From NCBI GenBank assembly GCA_012729535.1, contig JAAYCY010000055.1, positions 124,001-188,000 of the forward strand: a stretch of 64,000 nucleotides of DNA. Reading direction: 5' to 3'. The DNA is from Methanomicrobiales archaeon. Its GTDB lineage: Archaea > Halobacteriota > Methanomicrobia > Methanomicrobiales > Methanospirillaceae. Position 1 is the first letter of the stretch. Each line of letters begins with the position of its first letter. A model generated the notes under the pieces. That model searched no databases. It was not told where the DNA came from and saw only the letters and a list, made by a program, of their open reading frames with translations. This document shows, piece by piece, positions 46,901 through 55,042 of this stretch. The translations under genes were made by a program, and so were the position numbers.

Positions 46901-47620
46901 ACCGGATCACCAACTAACTGGTTCTGGGACTTTGGTGACGGATACACATCAGCAGGTGTCAAGGATCCGTCCCATACCTACACCTACGGTGGAACGTACA
47001 CAGTAACACTGACCATCACTCTCGGAGATGAGATTGACCGGGTTACCAAGGCAAATTACATCACCGTAATTGGCGGCCCGCAGCCAACTCCGACCATCGG
47101 ACCCTATGATCCGACCAATGTTCAGCTCTTCAGCGGATGGAACTTCATATCCGTTGCAAGAACTCTTGCAGACAGTTCCAGCAGTGCAAGTGCTGTCTTC
47201 AGGGATGTTCCAACCGGAGGTCATGCAATCTGGTCATATGATCCCTCCAAGCAGTACTGGGATCAGGTTCTGACAGATACTGCCATCACTCCGCTGTACG
47301 GATACTGGATTTACTCAATCACTCCGTACAACATCAATCTGACTTTCAAGAATGATGCAGTCAGTGCCCCGCCGACCAGAGGCCTTCCAAGTGGATGGGC
47401 AGCAATCGGATTTACTGGTGGCAGTCCTGCAACCGCAAAAGATACCCTTAAGTCAGTCAAGGATGGGTGGATCTATGCCCGTGGATACAATGCACAGACC
47501 CAGCAATGGGAGTCTACCATTGTAAACGGCGGACAGGGTGAGAGCACATATCTCTTCCCATCGAAGGGATACTGGTTATACATGGAAAAGCCGGGAACTC
47601 TGGCAGCCATTGGTGTGTGA
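43928..47620 (+). CDS. Cysteine-rich DUF3821-type/PKD surface protein, operon gene 2
   Basis: A 1230-residue exported paralogue of gene 1. Signal peptide about 1-27; a beta module at about 35-125 (YIGDNLAKPGIIVYAD ... VTFWVNG ... YDPGVNLQLDL) not seen in gene 1 but present in genes 3 and 4; then DUF3821-like GGDVFIGEEGLDVS; the shared Cys-rich region with about 19 Cys (CCALKMTGAACERP, CCLDCTCG, ECCPEGCEW); two PKD domains (about 880-965, 967-1050); and the C-terminal FSGWNFISVARTL domain. A strong GGAGGTGAG overlaps the previous stop. Codon choice is more GC-ending than in the neighbours, as in highly expressed genes. Confidence 0.88.
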   Translation: MSAVMKGIGACLLILLLFSGVAAVSAEEVEIKQLVPMFLSGNLYIGDNLAKPGIIVYADILGFDAGSATVVSDGVYGSDGKPMMVQAGADESLKGQPVTFWVNGVQAEETILYDPGVNLQLDLHVNSAAESKLTVIPQGGDVFIGEEGLDVSLFLKAGDNIAWFDPTSEAYLTEPVFSYTIDNPKSFYIDPSTFMNHTGRWWIWSGDKAKQLAFIAKDPTIALRIWNQNEDQDINTDGGTIPAGNTVNFRIETNLYSVIIQRGEGLSEEDLGIINMVGSSNITKVTYKQLRGKDKGTPDVDISLRELVVNANPWFWPYNDKVSSGWSTGAIGTDGNRLYPNGEYNFYAEVDLNNIRKNYPGDQTGKAITPSIPAFLVEDSVSVIVDPSTVTRDSSFFVTVGGRPGKDYIIVIMECGVGETDPTECCALKMTGAACERPPKIREDQSGVTDGTIVFDDKEGPYTIGDTTLSPDCCEMYHTVRDMVPTDDKPNARDVYENGIYYYARITTDNDNEPAPGYKTVEFTVGPDVAPDRPYRIHVQSVEENTEDVIDGDALVQVNKGVVTLEVKQDAPYYLGNDVTLFGTNTDSDTVYLFMTGSCQNNCGNDLLGWKHPDTTENIIQPGLDMIELGCKEESDQFTVIAVPVKSDGTWTYTWKTEKAPINPGIYTVYASSQPINACCLDCTCGAYSSRDIVFEEPCFDAILEPDVITKPIECCPEGCEWTSYDEILLTGTACGFPHTGEGWNVTKEINMWIFGEEKVGNNKYVNARVPVFSDDTFKINLLNYINLCDLKPGQYSIILQHPMYNHKFDMVQETDVRERIESNRIWMVSSYPDEWSKLFPLDGPGYYQGSQAVTAIKNFLDQRLVDDKYIILTLTIVDDRVPTAAFSGNPTQGSRPLEVQFTDESTGKNLTSRFWEFGDGTTSTEVNPKHTYSEDGVYTVSLTVMNQDGAKDTASKPDYITVREPKIKADFVGTPTSGPSPLTVRFSDKSTGSPTNWFWDFGDGYTSAGVKDPSHTYTYGGTYTVTLTITLGDEIDRVTKANYITVIGGPQPTPTIGPYDPTNVQLFSGWNFISVARTLADSSSSASAVFRDVPTGGHAIWSYDPSKQYWDQVLTDTAITPLYGYWIYSITPYNINLTFKNDAVSAPPTRGLPSGWAAIGFTGGSPATAKDTLKSVKDGWIYARGYNAQTQQWESTIVNGGQGESTYLFPSKGYWLYMEKPGTLAAIGV

Positions 47621-47629
47621 GGTATAATC

Positions 47630-50047
47630 ATGAATACAGGAACAGTAGCCGCCCTGACGGCACTGGCTACCCTTCTCCTGTTTTCTTCAGTGCTTGTCTG
47701 TTCTGCCGGTGCTCCGGCACTTCCCTGTGAGTTCTACGGAACCGTAACCATTGATGGCTCCCCTGCACCAGTAGGGACTATTTTATCAGCAAAGATCAAT
47801 GATGCAGAACGAGGACACTATGTCCTTGAAGAAGAAGGAAAATATGGCGGACCGGGAACATTTGATCAAAGACTGAAAATAGTTACTGAAGAAAACGATC
47901 TTTCAGATGGAAGTCCCCAGATCACATTCTGGATAAACGGACAGAAGGCCTGGCAGGAGACACGGTTTCAGGCTGGAGTCAGTTTGAATCTTGATTTATC
48001 TGTTGGTGGAAATGAACCTGCTGAAACAACCATTATTGCAGATACATCAGAAATTGAATCAAATGCTGATATTCCGGTTTCATTATCAGTTGAACCTGAA
48101 CAAATATCAGAACCTGAAGCGACTGCATCAGAATCCGTCATCAGTGACATGCCTCCACAGCTTCCTGAAATGGTTGCTATGGAATCTGGAGACCCGGTAG
48201 TTCCTGAAAACGTTCTTATTGCAGATTTTATCGCTGAACCCGAATCAGGACTTGTTCCGCTCACGGTATCTTTCATTGACATTTCCACGGGCGGTCCAAC
48301 CCTCTGGTCATGGGATTTTGGTGATGGAACAGGAGATACTATTGCAAACCCTGTTCATGAGTATATACTTCCCGGAACTTATACCGTTAGTCTTACTGTG
48401 ACAAACAGTGAAGGAACTGCATCCTGTGTAAAAGAGGATTATATTATCGTCTCTCCTGAAGGCAGTCTTCACGGAGATTTTGATGCAAGCCCGGTATCAG
48501 GCAAACCTCCGCTTACGGTACAATTTACCGACAAATCAACCGGTAGTCCAACCCAGTACGCATGGACATTTGGCGATGGAACCGGTGATATGAAACCAAA
48601 TCCTTCCCATACCTACTCAACCGCAGGGAAGTATTCAGTAAACCTGACCATTGCTGATGGATTAGGGGCAAGTTCAACTGCATACAAAAGGGATCTTATC
48701 TATGTTGAAGGAACAGTAACACCGGTACCCACACTGACACCAATTGCAGTCCCTGCAGTACCGCAGACATTTGTCGGAACGGTGGAGATTTATGGGAATC
48801 CCATTCAGAGTGGTGGAACTGTAGAGGCACGTGTTCCGGGATATGAAATTTCCTCTAAGTTTAATCCGATAAAGTCCGCAAAAGGTGTCTTTGGAAAAAC
48901 AGGGACATTCTCTCCCAAGTTGCAGGTACAAAATGTCCCAGCAGATTCGGAGATTGAATTCTATGTTGCTGATGAATACAACCGGATGAGCCGGGCTTAT
49001 ATTCTTCAGGATGATGGTACCTATCTCTGGACAGTCCCTTATGAACCAGGGAAAGAAACAAGAGTCAGGTTAGCAGTACTGAAAACTCCGCCAGCTCAGG
49101 TTGAACCGATTCCAATTACTCCTTCGCCCACAGAATGTGCCGGAGTTCCTTCAATTCCGATGAGCATTCAGGGAGACGTGAGGATCAGTGATGGATCTGA
49201 ATACCTGGATCAGGAGGGTGTCTGTTACAATTGTGAGCCAAATATAAAAATCGGTGGAATGATCGAAGCACGTATCGAAGGGTATGATGTATCAGGTCCA
49301 TTAAATCCGTTTACCCTTGTTTCAACCGGGTACTTTGGTAGTGGAAATAGCAGTTGGGCAGACAAACTGACCGTACAGGGTAAATGTCTGCCTGATAATA
49401 CAAATCTGACCTTCTGGGTTAAGGATGACGGTTGGCCACAATATACCCAGGCTTGGCTGATAAACGAGGATATTGATTCAAATTCCACCATCACTTACCT
49501 GAATGAAACACGGGAACTACCGTACCAGGGTGGGGCCTCACGGACCGTCCATCTTTGGGCAGGGTCTATTCCGACAATTCCACCAACACCTACACCAACT
49601 CCGGATCTGACAAAATGGGAGCCGCAGTACTTCTATGGAAAAGCAGAGTTCAACGGCTATCCACTCAGAGTAGGTGACCGGGTTATGGCCACAACAGATG
49701 GTGTAGATCTTTCCAACCCGACAAATCCACTGTCCGTTCACAAATTCGGTGAATACGGTGATCCGGTTGAAAAGAATATGCTGGCTGTCGATGTTCCATA
49801 TGGAACGATGGAGCAGCGGGATCCAATCTCATTCTGGATTAAACCCCAGGAATATGAGTTCTGGTACCTTGCCGAGGTGAAAAATCCGCTCTCTAGTGCC
49901 CCATGGAGTAAGACCTATCCGTTTACCCCGGGATCAATTACCAACATTGATCTCAAGGCATCTGACCGTTCAGACTTCATGTATTTTGAAGATATCGTGG
50001 AGACCATAAGTAATGTAATCCTGCCGGATAATTACACCGGCTGGTAA
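47630..50047 (+). CDS. Surface protein with four copies of a ~100-residue beta module, operon gene 3
   Basis: An 805-residue exported protein. Signal peptide about 1-27 and then a repeated beta module: copy 1 (about 30-125, LPCEFYGTVTIDGSPAPVGT), copy 2 (about 378-485, FVGTVEIYGNPIQSGGTVEA), copy 3 (about 510-645, with GGMIEARIEGYD) and copy 4 (about 660-785, FYGKAEFNGYPLRVGD). Two PKD domains (about 197-280 and 280-365) stand between copies 1 and 2. Pro/Thr-rich linkers join the modules. No membrane anchor. Nine bases after gene 2, so the same transcript. Function unknown. Confidence 0.85.
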   Translation: MNTGTVAALTALATLLLFSSVLVCSAGAPALPCEFYGTVTIDGSPAPVGTILSAKINDAERGHYVLEEEGKYGGPGTFDQRLKIVTEENDLSDGSPQITFWINGQKAWQETRFQAGVSLNLDLSVGGNEPAETTIIADTSEIESNADIPVSLSVEPEQISEPEATASESVISDMPPQLPEMVAMESGDPVVPENVLIADFIAEPESGLVPLTVSFIDISTGGPTLWSWDFGDGTGDTIANPVHEYILPGTYTVSLTVTNSEGTASCVKEDYIIVSPEGSLHGDFDASPVSGKPPLTVQFTDKSTGSPTQYAWTFGDGTGDMKPNPSHTYSTAGKYSVNLTIADGLGASSTAYKRDLIYVEGTVTPVPTLTPIAVPAVPQTFVGTVEIYGNPIQSGGTVEARVPGYEISSKFNPIKSAKGVFGKTGTFSPKLQVQNVPADSEIEFYVADEYNRMSRAYILQDDGTYLWTVPYEPGKETRVRLAVLKTPPAQVEPIPITPSPTECAGVPSIPMSIQGDVRISDGSEYLDQEGVCYNCEPNIKIGGMIEARIEGYDVSGPLNPFTLVSTGYFGSGNSSWADKLTVQGKCLPDNTNLTFWVKDDGWPQYTQAWLINEDIDSNSTITYLNETRELPYQGGASRTVHLWAGSIPTIPPTPTPTPDLTKWEPQYFYGKAEFNGYPLRVGDRVMATTDGVDLSNPTNPLSVHKFGEYGDPVEKNMLAVDVPYGTMEQRDPISFWIKPQEYEFWYLAEVKNPLSSAPWSKTYPFTPGSITNIDLKASDRSDFMYFEDIVETISNVILPDNYTGW

Positions 50048-50083
50048 ACATGGAGTGGATAATTCCACCCTTTTTATGATACG

Positions 50084-50644
50084 ATGACAAGAAATCTTTC
50101 TCTCTGTATTCCGGCTTTCATTATAGCCGGTGTTTGTATAGCCGTATGTGGGCTGGTGTCAGCAGCATCACCCCAGCTCCCATGTGAATTTTATGGAACC
50201 GTTACTGTTATGGGCTCTCCGGCTCCGGCAGGAACTCTCATAACAGCATACGTGAATGGAACAAATCAGGGGTCAATCACCGTTACCGAACCAGGAAAAT
50301 TTGGAGGAATGGGGACATTTGATGAACGATTAATTGTCATGACTGGTGAGAATGACTTTGCAAATGGTGTTCCAAAGATTACATTCAAAATAAATGACTC
50401 TCCTGCTGACCAGATCGCAAATTACCAGCCTGGTGCAAGCACTTCAATAAACCTTACAATTGGAGGAGAGCCAGTCACTGCACCTGCAGCAGTTCCGGTT
50501 CCAGTGAGCAATACAACCCAGGTAATTGTTGCACAGGCACCATCCCAGGTACTAACTCCTGCACCAACTCCGGTAGTTACACCGGTGCAGAACCAGAGTT
50601 CACAGCCGGTTCAGACGGTGAGTATGAACACTCCGGCTCAGTAA
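50084..50644 (+). CDS. Small secreted protein with one copy of the module, operon gene 4
   Basis: A 186-residue exported protein: signal peptide (about 1-27), one beta module (about 30-130, LPCEFYGTVTVMGSPAPAGT ... YGGMGTFDERL-like pattern) closely matching copy 1 of the previous gene, and a Thr/Pro/Gln-rich tail (about 135-186) that could span a cell-wall layer or carry glycans. It lies 36 bases after gene 3 and is followed by a T-rich stretch (attttttctttttttaa, 50643-50660) that may end the operon. Confidence 0.85.
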   Translation: MTRNLSLCIPAFIIAGVCIAVCGLVSAASPQLPCEFYGTVTVMGSPAPAGTLITAYVNGTNQGSITVTEPGKFGGMGTFDERLIVMTGENDFANGVPKITFKINDSPADQIANYQPGASTSINLTIGGEPVTAPAAVPVPVSNTTQVIVAQAPSQVLTPAPTPVVTPVQNQSSQPVQTVSMNTPAQ

Positions 50645-50797
50645 TTTTTTCTTTTTTTAAGGATATTGGTTCTTTTTAGTTTAGTATCGTCAATAGAGGT
50701 ATTATTGAGATTTTCACTTTTTTTCAAAAACCTTTCGTTCTTAATATGTCGATATTATTTTGAACATGCTAATCAAATGAGAAAGAACACTGATCAT

Positions 50798-51238
50798 ATG
50801 ACCTTTCACTCGGGCCACGTTCAAATCCAGAAAATATTAGCCGATTATAAGATTCCACCAGAGGAGCAGAACATAATCATTGGTTTAATACATGATTTAT
50901 CTGATAATTATCAGATTCTTGCGATGTATTTGTACGGGTCCTATGCTCGTAACGAGCCAAAACCGTATTCTGATATTGATATTGCAGTCATAACCAGGAT
51001 GATAGATCCTCCACGGGATCTAAAAGAGTTTATTGGATCTTATTCATCAAATAAAATAGATGTTCAGGTTTTTTCTGATCTCCCCCTATCAGCACGGATG
51101 CAGGTTCTTGCTCAGGGGATTCCCCTGTATGTCAGGGATGAAGATTCATTATGGTCGGTTATTAAATCTGTTAGTTTGTCCTATATGGATCTTGAACCAA
51201 TGAGATATCGGTGGCGGAAAAGAATATTAGGTGTGTAA
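50798..51238 (+). CDS. MNT-type nucleotidyltransferase, third copy
   Basis: A 146-residue minimal nucleotidyltransferase with GSYARNEPKPYSDID, matching G-S-x10-D-x-D, and the third acidic residue in NKIDVQVF. I choose ATG 50798 because it places the motif at residue 47, the same as in the protein at 21357; ATG 50777 is also possible. Its stop shares one base with the next ATG (TAATG), as in MntA/HepT pairs. It appears intact. Confidence 0.85.
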   Translation: MTFHSGHVQIQKILADYKIPPEEQNIIIGLIHDLSDNYQILAMYLYGSYARNEPKPYSDIDIAVITRMIDPPRDLKEFIGSYSSNKIDVQVFSDLPLSARMQVLAQGIPLYVRDEDSLWSVIKSVSLSYMDLEPMRYRWRKRILGV

Positions 51239-51648
51239 TGGATCACCATACACGAGTTCTCACAATCTGTTCAGATATCGACAGGTTTTTTTCCGATTAT
51301 GATAAAATTTCCTTGGAAAGAACCACGGACAAGAGTGACGTTACACGCTTTCATGCAATATCGATGGTTCTTTTTACTATACTGAATCTTTCATTTGAAC
51401 TTGGAGAAGAGGTAATTGGGCTAAGGCATGCTGGTCTGCCAAGTACGTACCGGGATATTTTTCGGATACTTTGGGAAGAAAAATTAATTGATGAGAACAT
51501 TCGCGAAACAATGTCTCACATGGTGTATTATCGGAACCGTCTTGCCTATCAATATTCAGGTTTAAATTATGAAGATATTGATGCAATAATTTCCAATATC
51601 GATATTATTAAAAATTATATCGCTAAAATGAAAGATAGTATCCGGTAA
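51238..51648 (+). CDS. HepT-like HEPN protein with His-to-Tyr change in the active site
   Basis: A 136-residue DUF86/HepT-like protein coupled to the MNT gene upstream. The active-site stretch reads Y-R-N-R-L-A-Y-Q-Y: the R-x4-H-x-Y motif is kept except that the catalytic His is Tyr (codon TAT at 51547-51549, one base from CAT). RNase activity should be lost while the AMPylation Tyr remains. Otherwise the helical protein seems full length. It may be a decayed toxin or one that works by binding only. Confidence 0.82.
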   Translation: MDHHTRVLTICSDIDRFFSDYDKISLERTTDKSDVTRFHAISMVLFTILNLSFELGEEVIGLRHAGLPSTYRDIFRILWEEKLIDENIRETMSHMVYYRNRLAYQYSGLNYEDIDAIISNIDIIKNYIAKMKDSIR

Positions 51649-51649
51649 T

Positions 51650-52687
51650 TTATACAGGTGGATAGTTAATTATTAAAAACTCACCGATAATCCCTGCTAT
51701 CTTTTCAGGCTCTACAAAGATAATCCCATGCCCCTGCCCTTCCCTGATAATAAGAGTTGCATTTGGGATGGCATCGGCGATGATCAATGAATTCTCCGGG
51801 GGTATGACAATATCCTGATCCCCGGTAATGACGAGTGTCCTGCTACGAATTAAAGGAAGATCAGTAAATACCCCACTCCATGAGACGAAAGAATCATACT
51901 GCTGCTGTACTGCATCAGGATCGGCGACTTCCCCATAATCAACAAACCAGGTGTATGGGTCGGGGTGGCTTTTACGGAACGATTTGGTAAGTAGGAGTTT
52001 TCCCGCCCGTTCAAGATATTCTTTCGGATTATTAAGAGTTTGGCCCATCTCTTCCACCACCCAATCCTCGGCAGGCACTTTTTCTGCACCCCCGCAATCA
52101 GTATTTAAGAGAACGAGGTGGTTTACTGAATTGGGATATGTTTTCGCATATTCGAGAGCAACCATTCCCCCCATTGAATATCCTACTATATCTACCGGGA
52201 GATCAGAGCAGTTCCTTGTATCAGAGATCACTGGTTTATCAGGATTCAATCCATCTTCAGGATCCATACATCCGTCACTGCGTCCTGCGAGCTTGGTAAT
52301 AACATCATGCAAATCCATGGCTGCCTGCGGAATAGTAAAAGGAACATCCGGGTTATGGACTCCTGATATTCCACGATGGTTGTAGACGATAACGGAATGG
52401 GATTGAGCAAGATCCGATATGATCTGGTGCGGCCATTCGTCGATAGTCATCCCGTATCCCAGGACAAAAAAAACAGGAGGGCCCTGCCCATGTATAGAAT
52501 ACCGAAGGGGAACCCCATCCCTGGTCATAACATATGATGAATTCAAATTTTCTGCGGAGAGATTTTTCTGATCAGCAGATTTATTTAATTCCAGCTCCTG
52601 AGCATTGTTGCTTTCGATACACCCTGATATACCGGTTAAGATGATGCATGTTGTAATAAATAGTATGGTGGTGATGGTAGTTTGCAT
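51650..52687 (-). CDS. Lipoprotein alpha/beta hydrolase
   Basis: A 345-residue protein. The N-terminus MQTTITTILFITTCIILTGISGC has a lipobox-like end (TGISGC), so it is probably membrane-tethered outside the cell. The alpha/beta-hydrolase core shows a HGQGPPVFFVLGYG oxyanion region, the nucleophile Ser in GYSMGGM, an acid in TGDQDIVIP and the His in GQGHGI, a full catalytic triad. Substrate unknown; esterase- or haloperoxidase-like. It runs convergent to the MNT/HEPN pair, with its stop one base after the HEPN stop. Confidence 0.88.
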   Translation of the reverse strand: MQTTITTILFITTCIILTGISGCIESNNAQELELNKSADQKNLSAENLNSSYVMTRDGVPLRYSIHGQGPPVFFVLGYGMTIDEWPHQIISDLAQSHSVIVYNHRGISGVHNPDVPFTIPQAAMDLHDVITKLAGRSDGCMDPEDGLNPDKPVISDTRNCSDLPVDIVGYSMGGMVALEYAKTYPNSVNHLVLLNTDCGGAEKVPAEDWVVEEMGQTLNNPKEYLERAGKLLLTKSFRKSHPDPYTWFVDYGEVADPDAVQQQYDSFVSWSGVFTDLPLIRSRTLVITGDQDIVIPPENSLIIADAIPNATLIIREGQGHGIIFVEPEKIAGIIGEFLIINYPPV

Positions 52688-52845
52688 GGTGAGATATCAA
52701 TCGTGATATTTATTTATAGTTCTTGTAATTGGACATTTGCCTGAAATCGTCCAGAGTATTGAATGATATGAATTGTTCTCCTTTATAAGGTCAATGATTC
52801 AGCGGCGAATGTATGGCAGTTTGGACTGATAGGAAAAAAAGAGAT

Positions 52846-54612
52846 TTAATCTATATCCTGGTAGTAATATTCTCCTTTACTTTTTTGTTCCCGGTCAAGG
52901 TATGATTCAGGTTTGTTGATCCGTGGCCTGCCGCTTATGTCCCGTCTGAAGGTAACACCAAGCTGGGAAAGGAACATGTTCATCCCGGTTCTCATGTCAA
53001 ACGGACCCTTTGCTTCTCCCCGGATACCTGGCTCTCCGTCAAAGACCAGGAGCCGTTCACTGATTATATCAATTACGTAAATATCATGATCGATAACGAG
53101 GATAGCTGCTTCTTTTCCTTCGACCTGGTTTCTGAATATTTTTGTCAGTCTGACTCTCTGCTCGACATCCAAGTGGGCGCTGGGTTCGTCCAGGACATAC
53201 AAATCTGCCGGCTGGGAAAGACAGGCAGCTATGGCAACTCTTTGTAGTTCACCGCCTGAGAGAGTATTTACCGGAAGCTGCAGGATTGGGGTCAGGGTCA
53301 GCCCTTCGATGATATCATGCTGGTACTGGGCTGAATCAAAATTTTTTGCTATCTGCCGCAAGAAAAATTCAACGGTATCTGATGAATCACCCTTGAGGTA
53401 TTGTGCTTTGTATGAAATTTTGACTGAAGTCTCCATGGATCCTTCATCAGGTTTTTCAACCCCTGCTAATAGTTTGGCAAAGGTGGATTTTCCTATACCG
53501 TTCTGCCCGACAATCCCGATTACTTCACCTGCAAAGATCTCTCCTGGATGAACAGTAAGCCCGAACCGGTCAAATGATCGCTTCATCTCCGGAATAATAA
53601 GAAGAGGTTCCCTTTGTGCCCCTTCCTTATGAGCTCGGATCTCAAACGTGACCTGGTAGTCACGGAATCTCACATTTTCTTCAGGCAGAAATCCGTCAAG
53701 GTACTGGTTAATACCAACTCTGACACCTTTTGGTCTGGTTATGATACCAAATACTGCGGGTTTTCCATAGGCGATATGCACGGTATCAGCAAGCATGTCA
53801 AGAATCGCGATGTCGTGCTCGATAAGAATAACTGGTTTTTCGGTAGCCAGTTCTCTAATGGCCGATGCTGCTGCCATCCGCTGGTAGATATCAAGATACG
53901 GTGTCACTTCGTCAAGGAAGTAAAAATCAGCATTACGTGCAAGAGCTGCTGCAAGAGCTACCCGCTGAAGTTCTCCTCCTGAAAGGTTCTGGATATCCTG
54001 GTCAAGAATCTGTCTGATCGAGAGGATGTCTAGGTATTTGTCAAGAGATCCTCTCTCGTCTGTTGTTTTAAGAAGGTCCCAGACTTTCCCCTGGAAGACT
54101 TTTGGAATGACATCAATGTACTGAGGTTTGACTGAAGCTTTAATGGAACCCTTTGAAAGACGGGTGAGATACTCAAAAAGTTCAGTGCCCGTATATTTCT
54201 TTAAGATCTCTTCCCATCTTATTTCCTCAGTGAATATTCCAAGATTGGGACTTATCTGTCCGGACAGGATCTTCATTGAGGTTGATTTTCCAATACCGTT
54301 TGCCCCGATAACCCCGGTGACTTTTCCTTCAATTGGAGCCGGAAGACCATACAGGACAAAACTGTTTGGTCCATACCGGTGAGTTGGATATTCTAGTTCC
54401 TCTGGAAGTGTGATGATATCAATCGCTTCAAATGGACATTTCTTTACACAGATACCGCAGCCGACACAGAGTTCTTCTGATATGACTGCCTTCCCGTTTT
54501 CATCCAGGACGACGGTTTCATCCCCTGTCCTGACTCTGGGGCAGTAAATAATACACTCTGTTCCGCATTTACGGGAATGACAGAGATCTTTGTGAACAAC
54601 GGCTATTCGCAT
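52846..54612 (-). CDS. ABCE1/Rli1 ribosome recycling ATPase
   Basis: A 588-residue soluble ABC protein. An N-terminal Fe-S region with eight Cys (C-x4-C-x3-C-x3-C and CVGCGICVKKCP) is followed by NBD1 (Walker A GANGIGKST, signature LSGGELQR) and NBD2 (Walker A GQNGIGKST, LSGGELQR). ABCE1 splits ribosomes after termination or Pelota-dependent rescue. The NBD1 Walker B region reads DEVTPYLD in place of the common DEPSSYLD. It lies just upstream (on the minus strand) of nothing else in operon except the EMC6-like gene 6 bases before it, and divergent from rqcH-pelota. Confidence 0.97.
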   Translation of the reverse strand: MRIAVVHKDLCHSRKCGTECIIYCPRVRTGDETVVLDENGKAVISEELCVGCGICVKKCPFEAIDIITLPEELEYPTHRYGPNSFVLYGLPAPIEGKVTGVIGANGIGKSTSMKILSGQISPNLGIFTEEIRWEEILKKYTGTELFEYLTRLSKGSIKASVKPQYIDVIPKVFQGKVWDLLKTTDERGSLDKYLDILSIRQILDQDIQNLSGGELQRVALAAALARNADFYFLDEVTPYLDIYQRMAAASAIRELATEKPVILIEHDIAILDMLADTVHIAYGKPAVFGIITRPKGVRVGINQYLDGFLPEENVRFRDYQVTFEIRAHKEGAQREPLLIIPEMKRSFDRFGLTVHPGEIFAGEVIGIVGQNGIGKSTFAKLLAGVEKPDEGSMETSVKISYKAQYLKGDSSDTVEFFLRQIAKNFDSAQYQHDIIEGLTLTPILQLPVNTLSGGELQRVAIAACLSQPADLYVLDEPSAHLDVEQRVRLTKIFRNQVEGKEAAILVIDHDIYVIDIISERLLVFDGEPGIRGEAKGPFDMRTGMNMFLSQLGVTFRRDISGRPRINKPESYLDREQKSKGEYYYQDID

Positions 54613-54618
54613 GGGATA

Positions 54619-54987
54619 TCAGAAATTGATGGTTGTTTCGGAAAGCAGGATAGTCCAACTGACATACCAGAATGCAAATGTAATAAAACCCTGATAAAAC
54701 CAGTCTTTTTTCTCCAGTTTAGAGGTGTCTATCTTAATGAGCATGAAAACATGTTTCTGGATAATTATTGCAGCAAGCATCACCAGTATGGGAAAGAGAA
54801 AAGTGCTCCCTGACCCGGCAGATATTGCTGCATTGTTAGTAAAAAAACATATTATTCCTGCGATACATCCGGCACCAACAGCAATGAGCGTGCGCGTAAT
54901 GCGCTTTGTATATTCTGCCGCTTCATCAACGATGGCAGGTGCGGGTTTTTCTTCGACTTCAATATTCGGGACCGGTTCTTCTGTCAT
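54619..54987 (-). CDS. EMC6-like small membrane protein
   Basis: A 122-residue protein: an acidic/proline-rich N-terminal 25 residues, then three predicted helices (around TLIAVGAGCIAGIICFF, STFLFPILVMLAAIII and GFITFAFWYVSWTILL). The last helix with DWFYQGF before it resembles archaeal homologues of EMC6, a subunit of a membrane insertase complex. It is six bases before the ABCE1 start, so co-transcribed. The family call is by pattern and moderately sure. Confidence 0.6.
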   Translation of the reverse strand: MTEEPVPNIEVEEKPAPAIVDEAAEYTKRITRTLIAVGAGCIAGIICFFTNNAAISAGSGSTFLFPILVMLAAIIIQKHVFMLIKIDTSKLEKKDWFYQGFITFAFWYVSWTILLSETTINF

Positions 54988-55042
54988 TGGGGCACCAGTT
55001 GTCTTATTTTTTTAGTCATGAGGCCATATCTAATTTGGTATC

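Noticed and set aside
51951-52385. Plus-strand 144-codon frame opposite the lipoprotein hydrolase
   Set aside because: Opposite strand of a gene with a full catalytic triad; no domain of its own.
54577-55015. Plus-strand frames across the ABCE1/EMC6-like start region
   Set aside because: They lie opposite conserved genes and have no protein similarity that I can see.
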